Shown here: positions 1-10,300 of the stretch, piece after piece
Layout of the letters: every line of letters begins with the position of its first letter
Position numbering within the stretch: the first letter of the stretch is position 1
NCBI GenBank assembly: GCA_024734555.1
Contig: JANPWX010000619.1
Location: 3,160,666 to 3,224,665, forward strand
Source of the DNA: Trochalopteron elliotii
Taxonomy: Eukaryota; Chordata; Aves; Passeriformes; Leiothrichidae
Length of the DNA: 64,000 nucleotides
Direction: 5' to 3'
Made by a program: the position numbers and the translations under genes
The notes under the pieces: model-generated
Told to the model about the DNA's origin: nothing
Databases searched by the model: none
Seen by the model: only the letters and a program-made list of their open reading frames with translations

Positions 1-134
1 ATATAACCACTACACCAAGCCAGAGCTGTTTATTAAAAGTGTCTGTCCTCCAAGTTTTTCTCTGTACATCAAATATTCAAGCACAAAAGACACGAACGCA
101 TTTAGATATGCCAGAAGGTGAGAAAATTGCTTAC

Positions 135-232
135 TACAGATTGAAAATATTCAGGAGACAGTCCTTCCAGCTCAAGGATTTTATCTTCAAGCTTCTTAAT
201 TCTCTGATAAATGTCTCTTGGTACTGGACCAC
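135..232 (-). CDS. MBIP: MBIP exon 7
   Basis: This is a 98-bp exon entered in phase 1. The acceptor is GTATTTAG at 233 and the donor is GTA|GTAAGC at 134. It encodes GGPVPRDIYQRIKKLEDKIL followed by ELEGLSPEYFQSV. The IxxLEDKILELEG stretch continues the coiled coil from exon 6. It ends in phase 0. The next exon, expected to carry the last ~48 residues, is not found in 1-134 and must lie beyond the left edge. Confidence 0.95.
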
Positions 233-3200
233 CTAAATACATCAGTTGTAATGCAAAGAAATCAGGAAAAGTGTTTGAATAACTTATTTAACTAAAGATT
301 GCAAGTCTGACATTTGAATTCTTCAAGATTAGCTATCAACCAGTAGATGAACAAAATAAATGGATGGGATAATATAAAGGCAGGATAATTAATATGATTC
401 AGGATAAAACCAGACTGATAAGCCAGTGCAGACAATGAAAACAGTAAGACAACTTCATGTAGTTGGCTGAAGTATGTCTGTCAAGGTCCCTGAAACAACT
501 AATGACCACTCTTACAACACAATGGTCATACATGAAATGTTGCCACTTCAAAGCTGACACAAGCATTAGGACAGAGCAGATGGGATGGCAGACCACATAT
601 GAATTCAGCTTTGATATCTAAGATAGGTTTCTTTCAGAACAGTCTCCACTGAGCATCAGAGGTTAGAGGACAAGTATGAGTTGTGCTTGACAAAGAACAG
701 CGTTTGCCTGACCATAGCTGGGAGGAGTGGGGAATGTGTGTACTGAACTAAATAACAGAGGTCTGAAAAAAAAAGTCAAAAAAATGACCAAACAAATAAA
801 AAAGCCCCAAACTCACCTAAGAACCACCCAGACAAAAAAACCCACAACAAAACCCACTCACATCACAAAATCTACAGCACAAAAAAAATCCCACCTCAAC
901 CCATCTGCTATTTTCATCTATACCTACAGCAGTTTGGGTTTGTTTCCCCATGTAAAAATAGAACTGATCAAAGGATCAGCCTTAGCAAGCATCTTATTTG
1001 CACTCCATTGTATTCTACAATGAAATAACTATATGAAATAACTGTTTATCACAGCTAAGTACTGGCTATTCCAATTAAAATGATAGTCTGGTTCTGAACT
1101 GTATTGACAACCAAGACCATAGCAAGCCTTTACTTTTTGACACACATTTCCTTTTATTTCTGTGTCTGTTACACAAGACAGTTCTATTCCACAACCAACC
1201 AAAATAAGAACTAATGTGGAGTTTGGGGTTTCCTTTTTTTTTGCCATTCATCTATTTTGTCCCTTCAAAGAAACAATTGCGCAGGTAGCTTCACTCCCTC
1301 AGTTCTGCTCTCTACTCCACACTCAGCACATACTAATTAAATTGCCTAACCTATCACTCTTAATATTACTCTCTCTCAGTGTAAAGGGAAAAGAGCAGTA
1401 CTAGCATGAGAAGCTGTTCTGAAAAACAGCCAGCGAGTCAACATTAACTTTCTCCATTGTTGGAAGCAAAAACTGGTGGAACAGGTAGCTGAGGCATGTT
1501 ACCTGCTCAGATGAGTATTTTTTGCACAGCTGCTGGGGTAGGCATCAAATAACATTGAGATGCTTCCCATGAATGTTGATTTGAACAGGGGTTGAGTTGG
1601 TGTTGCATGCTTCCATCCTCTTAACCTATACTATAGTTTAGCTGACCCATTCCTTCAAACAAAATGTGATCACTTATTATAGGCACAAGCTGGAATCAAA
1701 GACCTCTCCTTAGCTACCTCCAATCATTGTCCCTGATTTTTGCATAAACTCCACAGCTATACACTGTAACCCTAATGCTGGCTAGCCACTTCCAAATTCT
1801 ATTTCCATTGCTGGCTTATTTTTGAGACAGCTACAGAGCTAAGCATCAAGCTCTGACTGCTGCCTCAAGAGTATCTATGCATATCTTACTCTCCTTGCTG
1901 GCAGATAACTTTAATCCACTACACAGTCACAGGAATCTAGCAATCTAGTCAATGTTCCAAATATTTTTAAGATGATGGATTGGCACCTATTCAGTATTCA
2001 GAAGACAAATAATCAAGAGTGTCCACACTGTCATGTGTAAAAAATTCACTTTACCAGATAGAGATTGGGCTTCTGTTCTGTTTTGAAAATAATTTTCAAG
2101 AAAAATACTAATTCCTCCTTGCTAAATGCCTCATTGTGCCTCAGTGCCATATCATGGAAAACTGGGGCTGGGGTGAAGAAAGCAACTACCAAAAAAACAT
2201 CAGTAACCTGATGGCTATGGCATTGAAAGGTATGGACTCATGTCCTAAAGAGAAGTAGTGACAACAAACTTCCACACTCCGGGGAATAAACTTTATGCCT
2301 AAACGTATTTCAAGAAACATCCATCTTTAGGAAAAAGTTTCAGGTCATCCTTTGTGTTGATTCTACCACTAACCCACAAGTTGTCCATGAAGAAGCCCTT
2401 AGTCCTAAACTCAGCTTTTCCTGTTCAGTGGGTCAAGGCAGGACTCCAGTGTCTACGGAGAACTCCAACCTCCAGATATTCCATATTATTTTAAATCATG
2501 TTCTGATATGCCTCTCTCTTATTTGCTACCACATAAAATGTACACTTACTAACTCAGCATCTCAAATTGGGCATAAACCTGGGTACCATTTTGGGCATAA
2601 AACCCTAAACACTAGATCACTGCACTTGGGGCGAACTAAACCCTTCAGTGGATCTCTCCATTTTATTTACAGTATCAGTTTTTATAGACTTTATAGACTT
2701 TTATAGACTTGCCCAGTTTCACCATAGTAATCACAACTGTACATAAAATGGCACACTGACGTCAAAATTCAAACATCACACCAACCTGTTTGTAACCGTA
2801 AGTGTGCTTCAATGTTCTGCAATCTCTCCTCCACAGCTTGGTTTCCACAATCATGCATGGGTACACTGGCTTTGTGACTGGGCCCATGTGTTCCTTCAGA
2901 TCTAGTCTGAGGTCCATATGTATTTACTACCCTAGAAACTAGGTAAAGAGAAAATAAATTTCACATATACACACATGAAACACAAACCAGATCTAACTTA
3001 AAGAATCAAAACACTGAAGCATGAAAACCTGTGTTAAATCAGTTAAATCACTTTTACAAAAGGCTTGCATATGAAAGATCCCACACACATTAAGATCAAA
3101 AGTTCCAGCAAAAGCATTTTCTTATTTTTTTGCATGAGTAGTAACTAAACTTAACAAACCCCCTGGATTTTACAAATGCAAAGTAAAAGAATTACTCATA

Positions 3201-6200
3201 CATTCATGCAGAATGGCAGTGTCAAGAATTTGTCATCAGCTGCTGATAAACAGAAGAAACCTTGATATCTATGTCAGCAGTTGCACATGTAAGCTTTTGT
3301 GAATGCAAAGAAGAGGTGAGACCTAGCATTACAGGAAGCACCACAAATACATGAAGATGAGGGGAGATACACAACTGGAAGAACCAATACAAGCCTCAGC
3401 AAAGAAGTTCAATTCTAATTTTTGTCATTTGGGTAAAAGCTTTAGTGACTCTTCACCTGCATCTGGGACCATCTTTTACCCATGCTGAGCCACATCTTCA
3501 TCCGAAGATTCTGCTCACTTCTCGTTAAATCGGAGTAATTTCTGAAGTTCTCCTCACAGAACTACTGCAGTGTACTGCAGATTTAAAGACTGTATTGGCA
3601 GCTCCAGATGTTGAAGCACACACAAACAATACACCATCCTATTCAATACTTCATGAAGGCCACAAGCTACATTCTTGCCTTAATTTATGTTGGTTTTATT
3701 TCCAATTCCTTTCTAAGTGTTTTTCACATTTCAGTTATGAACTGTTCCTTGAAATGCAAACTTCCCTTTTTTTCCTGTATTATGCTCCCATCCAACCAAC
3801 AAAGTAACACTCAGTTCAAAACAGTGACTATTGAAAGCAGTTCTTTGTGAAAGATTCTAAAATCAAACTCACTTCCTCCTTTCCTTCTTAGCTCACCATA
3901 CCTTTCAATCCCTATTATTGTGCTATTAGCATTATTTTGAATTATAGAATTCAAAATAATTAACTGGTTTCTAGGACCCATATCAAGTGGATAACTGAAT
4001 ATTACCACTCTCAAAAATGCAAAAGAGGGTTACTTTCATTCTCATTTTGGGTATTGTGTTTGTTTTTAAAAAAGGGCAACTTCCATACACCTGGAGAGCA
4101 GCAGATGAGCAAGCAATATTGTACACACAACTTCTGTTGGACATAATTTCTGTATTATTTATTCCCTTCCAAAAAATAGTGCAGTGATAAACCCATTCCC
4201 CAGCTTGTCACTTTTTATAAATCTATGTCTCAAAACTTCCACTGTCCCAAATTTATATTCTATTTCAATACACTTGCATCAACCACTGACAAATAGAAGA
4301 CAATCCCTTTAATCTCAATTCCTTATTGATGGCTTCACTTTAGCAGAAAAACTAAGTATTGTCCTGCTTTATCTTTTCCACATTTCCTTTTCGACAATGA
4401 AAACATGCTATTTTGTTTTGGTCTTTAATGCCTAACCATTAATTTAGTGAAGCAGTTAAGGGATTTAAAACCTTGAAGAAATAAATTAAGATGTAAAAGT
4501 ATTCACTAGAGTCAAAAATCGGTAAGTTAAGTTTGCATTTTTGAGCATTCTGTAAAAAGTTTTGATATCAAAACCTTATCAGTACTGTAATATCTGGATA
4601 CTTAAATGGGTATTAAAAGAGTTGCTTACCTTTTATATGACTTTTAAATCCAGGATAGGGTGTGAAAATTGCATCTGTTCTGGCACAGCTATTTTCTAAA
4701 TAAACAATGATATAACAAGTGAGGTCCAAATTACGTATTTATAATTGAAAATATTCTAGCCCCTATCAGCTTTAATGCTTTAAACAAATCTAATTAAAAT
4801 GCTTCAAACAATTAAAAAAACCCAGAAATACTTAATTCATTCTATAAACACTTGCCCATTAATAGTTTCACACACTTGCATGGATCTACTGCTTTTAATT
4901 GGATAAGTCACTCATATAAATGCATGCACATGAGTATATAGAAGTTCACTGGATCAGGACCAAATTTATTTGGTTCTTATTTTTCACTGAATTTCTCTGT
5001 AACTTATTTCCTTCTTCCTGTACAGAAGCCTTTTTCCTGCTTACTATTGTTGTTCTGGTTTTATTCCTTTTCTGAAACTCTCCTATTTTTTGACTGATCT
5101 AATTTACTCAAGAGTTTTCTTTCCTAAACTTTTCTGCATTTATTCTGATCCATGTGACTTCTTTCATTTGCTTAACCATAAAAACCTATAGTATGACCAC
5201 CTTAATTCATTCTGATGTTTGTATTTTAATCTCTGTTCATTACACCAAAGCTTTACACACATTTAATTATGCCTGAACAATGAAACTGGTCTTATTATCA
5301 ATTCTTCTGTACATAATTAACAATTTTGGGAAACAGTATTTCACTATCTAGCATATTCTACTAAACTTCAGATGTTCTTTGCATTCCAACTAACATTCAA
5401 GCAGTTAAATTCTCTAAGAAGCTTACTGAACAATAAGCTTTGATCTCTAAGAGCTTAAGTACCTCATAGAGACAATGCACATGTGGGTTCACAGGTACTT
5501 AGAAAATATCTCTGTAGTACTTATGTAGTTTTATTTATATAAAACTGTCTTAACTTCAAAGATGCATTCGGCTACAGTTACTGATCCTGTAAATGGTATC
5601 CAGTCTGCCAGATGGATTTAAGATTGGTTACAGATACAGCCAATTGTACTACAATGTGAGCAATGTTAAAAAGAAAAAGTCATTTCAAGTAGCTAGTAAT
5701 TCAAATTCATTGTAAAAAATACTTCTTTGTAATTTAAATAGCATTAACTTCAATTTGAATATGCAATTCACGAGACATTTCTGAATTGCAATTCCATTTA
5801 CTTTGGAGGAACATCTAGTTAAAACACTGGGAACAATAGCTACAAAATCATCTGATCTAAGATAGCAGTTCTTAAAATTCACACAATAGATAAAATCTTT
5901 CTGTATGGGATGCATTAAACACTGTCATCCAGTGACTACTCAATTTTTCAACCTGACATCTGCAGTGCACATGCAACTTGTAAATTTTAAAACAAAGTTA
6001 CTCTTAAAAAAAAGTTCAATTTTAAATATAGGTTAGTGCTTTTGAAAAATAAAAATCACAACCAAAAAAACTGAAAACAAACGAACAGACACCCCCCAAA
6101 CCCCCAAAAAACTAACAAAAATACCCAAACAAACCCCACACAACTTAAATTGCTATGAAGATTAAAGTCTGGCTAGCCAGTTACCTTGATTACAATCGAT

Positions 6201-7239
6201 AACATTGCAAAATTCCCTGACATTATTTTCATTGATCTCGGCTTGTTTCCTCTCGATGAAGGCTGATATCCGCCTGTCAATCTGCAGGTAATAAACATTA
6301 TGGCATGTATCTAGTTCATTCTTCAAATTTAAAATTTAGAAAGCTCTTTCATTTTTCTGTTTTTAAACTCACATAACTCACTTACTTCTGCTTTCCCAGC
6401 TTTTATTTGGACCACTTCTGGATCAAAATTAAAATGAGCATCCTTCAGTTCTCTCAAGTCATAACTTCGGTATTTTTCTTCAGTTTGACTGTTACCATCA
6501 TAAACATCTAAACTTGTCTGGCTTTCTGTTTTACCTGCAGGTTCAACATGGCCTACATTTTCCTCTTTCATCAATGACTGGAGTTTTTCTAAGAGAGGCT
6601 GGACAAAGAAAACAGTGTATTAGAGTTAAAAAAACAGAAGTCCAAAAATCTCAAAACCAAGAAGACAAGTACTATTACAATTTCCAAATAAGACCAATGG
6701 AAATAATTTTGGGAGTTACAACATCTTCCTCTGAGGGAACACAGTAATAAGATTAAAAAGAAGTTCCAAATCAGGGCACACCACGATTCTGACCTTTCTG
6801 ACCTGTGTCTTTTAGAGATTTGTAGAGGAAAACTCCCAAATTTCTCTGAAAATCTGCCCATACTCCTATGTTACTAGCTAAATCAAAGCTTCAATCGCTG
6901 GCATCAATGCCACTTAATTAACATGTCAATCAGATGGTTACTCAGAACAGTAAGGCTTAGTATTTTTCCTCCTTAACATGAATCCAGTGCTCTTACACTG
7001 TAAAGCCTTTACTTTATCACATCAGCACTACATTCTCCACTTGAAACTGTAGCTGCCCAAGTGAATGAGAGAACACTGACATGAAATACACGGGCATTAT
7101 CATGAACACATGCTTTGCTTGACACGGTTTATTATCTACTTAGGTCATGAAATTAAATGAGAAAAGGCACTGACATTTGTGGCAGGAAAAATGCTTATTT
7201 TACTGCAGGAACTCTTACGTACGATGTAACATCAAAACC

Positions 7240-7302
<63 letters not shown>

Positions 7303-10300
7303 GTCCCTGTCTCTTTTTAATTTCTTTTTAATCAGTTTCATCTAGTCTGAATTTCACTGCTTATTTTCTCAATATAAATTATTTTAACTTTTTTTAAAGA
7401 CAACATGATTTTTAGCCATCACATTTTCTGAAATGGAATCAAATTTCTACTTGCAGCATTCTTACATGTTGGATATAAATTTTAATTGCTTTTATCTTGC
7501 ATATTTTCTCTTCCTGCTCATCACATCAAAGATCTGGTGGATGTCTGGAAAACAAAGTGTCTTTCTTTTATCTACAAATGAGAAAATTCCGAAACTTCCC
7601 TTTTCATCTTCTCAGTACTATGCACCTCAAATAATTAACTGACTAGCTGAAGCAAAGTAGTAGTACTCAAATCCTATCTCCTACATATGAACTATCAAGG
7701 TCAAAACACTGCTCAGTTAGTAGCCAGCTGACAAACTGCTCACCCTCCCTTACCATGCAACTAAATTACTTTTGGCAGGGTTGGAAAGTTTCAAATAGTT
7801 AAAAGAAATGACAGTAATGGTGACTGGCTACTTGGCAAGATGAGACATTAATGTCAAAGAAATTACTCTTTAAAAAAAAAAAAAAAACAACCTACGCTGA
7901 AAATATATTTAATTGCAGTAAGACACTCCAGGATGTGTCATGCTGGGATAATGCCACTTCTTGAACCACTGAAAGCACTCTATGAGCCTCAAAACTCACC
8001 CAACGCATGGAATCATTATCATAGCATGACACACACCTGCCGTGTCTTATTGCTTAATTATAACCCACCATAGATGGAAATGTATCACATTTACAATGCA
8101 AGTCTAGAAATCAATGAGGCTGCATTTATTCAGCCTGCTCACCTACAGTGGCTATTCCCACCACTAATCTGAAAAATCTGTAAATGTGAGAACTTATGGA
8201 GCATAGTGGAATCCCAAGCATTTAACACTTTTACATTCCCTTTTTGTTGAACACAGCAATGTAAGATCAAAATTACTGGAATTTTACAGCTGAGATTACT
8301 TTTAGTTGTTGACCACTTTTGTCAAGTCAAATGTGTCTCACGAAATATTTACCTGTAAACATAAAATATGCTGCTGAAGTGCACTAAAGAGCAAGGCTGG
8401 CTGAAGTGCTGATGTGCTCTGAAGCTTGCTCCAATCGATTACAACTTTCACAATATCCTCTCCGAGATTAAGCTTCAACAGGGCAAAACAAACACAATAA
8501 AAAATTATATTACCTGTATTAACATCAAAAAAGTATACAAGACTTCCACAAGACAACAATTATGCTCAGTCTCATATAGATTCATCCCAATTTTAGACAA
8601 GAACATTGAAAAAATTTGAAATTAATTAGAGTCCAAGCAGCTATCATATTCCAAGTAAGCTAGTATTTGTAGAATATATTCTAAACCTAAAAATTCCCTT
8701 TTAACTCATCATACTTTCACTGTATTAATTCGGTCCTTGGCTTAATTTTATTAATTCTTGTATGAAAGCATATTGTTCATGTTAATCACTCATACCATCT
8801 TTTATTTAATGGATATGAGAACCACCAGTATGAAGAAACATGACCCAGGACAGCAGTCTCCTGTAAGTTCATGTATTTTATTCCAAGAATGCAAGACTAT
8901 CTATGCCTGCATGATCCATGTCTTGATGTAAGACCATGGCACATTCTTGAATTTTTACTTGCTGCTAATCCAAAGGAAGCTTTCTATTTTTGCCGGGTTT
9001 GCATTAACCACCACAATATTAAAGATAAGTGTATAAAAATAGATATTTTAAATATCTCAAAGTTTAACAAACTGTAGATTACACAGCACCACTATTAAAC
9101 CTGTTTTCAAATCACACTATTTTCCTGTATATGCATTTGTGTTGAAATGAACAACCGCCACAGTCTATTCTCACTGCCAAGGAACTGCAATATTTAACTC
9201 CTAAAACAATAAGGAAAAACACACATAACGAATCTGAAGTATTATTTAAAAGAACCATGCATCTTCTATAAGCTAAAAAATACACTTTCTAATACAAAGA
9301 TGATTGTCAATAAACTCCAATGAGCTAACACACTTTGACTCCCAACTTTGCCCTTCTTGTTACACTAGAGCTCTTTTCAAGATCTTAAAGAAATGATTGC
9401 CTTAATTTCCCAAAGCTAAGTAAATTGTTCTCCAGCCAAACACCCTGCAAGTGATATCCCAGATTCTAAAAACAGATAAAATTCTTGTTTGAATCCAAGA
9501 GGACCTATAGGTACTCTGCTTGCCACACTGAATTCCCAATTTATATGCATATTTGTTCATCTATTCCTCACTCCTACTACCGAAAAAAAAAAAGTGGGAG
9601 TGGAAACAGAAAAAGGTACCTCAGGAAGATGACAGAAGTGACCTTTAACTCATGGTGTAAAGACAATTAAACTTCTAACAGTATCAAATATTATAAACAA
9701 GAACACAGAATGCATAAGCACTCATGTCCTGATGCCATCACAAACTGTATGAGGAAAACACTGAGAACTGGACACAAGAATGCCTCCATCACTCTGAAGG
9801 CAAAGCTATGGATGATAAGCTGTCCCATGTCAGTTTCAAATCCCAGGTATAACACAATTTTATAAAGAACTATAAGCCTGAACCTTCCCTCTTTAGTCAA
9901 AGATCAGCCTTGCTAAATTCAGAGTTAGTCCCAAATTATATAGCAAAGGACACAGCCTGACTAGACACATAATGTATTTTAGATAATTTTCACACAAATT
10001 GTTATCCCTGTTTAGTACTTAAGCTAAGTACACAGGATGTATGAAAAGTAATGTTCTAGGGTATACTAATCTTGAACAAGTTTCAAAATCAAGGATGTGC
10101 TCAGAATGTATTAGGAATAAAATTTACTTTAGGAATTAAGCCACTGTGCATAAGACCATCTGAAGCATGTATGTCTGCCCAAAGTTTCTAGAGTAACATC
10201 TCTTATTTGCTCTATTACAGTCTACTGACAGGGTAAAAAAGGTGTAGATTAAATCATCTAAATTAAACAAAATTGAAGTGCTACTGCAATTTCCTAATAA

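Larger units (their letters stand above)
233..2785 (-). other. MBIP: MBIP intron 6
   Basis: This is a 2553-bp intron with GT-AG ends. Apart from the A/C-rich tract at 765-905, a doubled TGAAATAAC at 1020-1043 and the short tandem repeat at 2682-2710, I see only unique AT-rich sequence. No additional exon with conserved coding character was seen. Confidence 0.85.
6599..8352 (-). other. MBIP: MBIP intron 2
   Basis: This is a 1754-bp GT-AG intron with the (TA)n microsatellite at 7244-7302 and an A16 run at 7872-7887. The rest is unique AT-rich DNA without a recognisable exon. Confidence 0.85.

Noticed and set aside
1..134. Search for the last MBIP exon in the leftmost bases
   Set aside because: No reading frame there matches the expected C-terminal part after the exon 7 donor, so it must be outside the window.
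7157..7345. 62-codon frame with alternating Tyr-Ile
   Set aside because: Translation of the (TA)n microsatellite.
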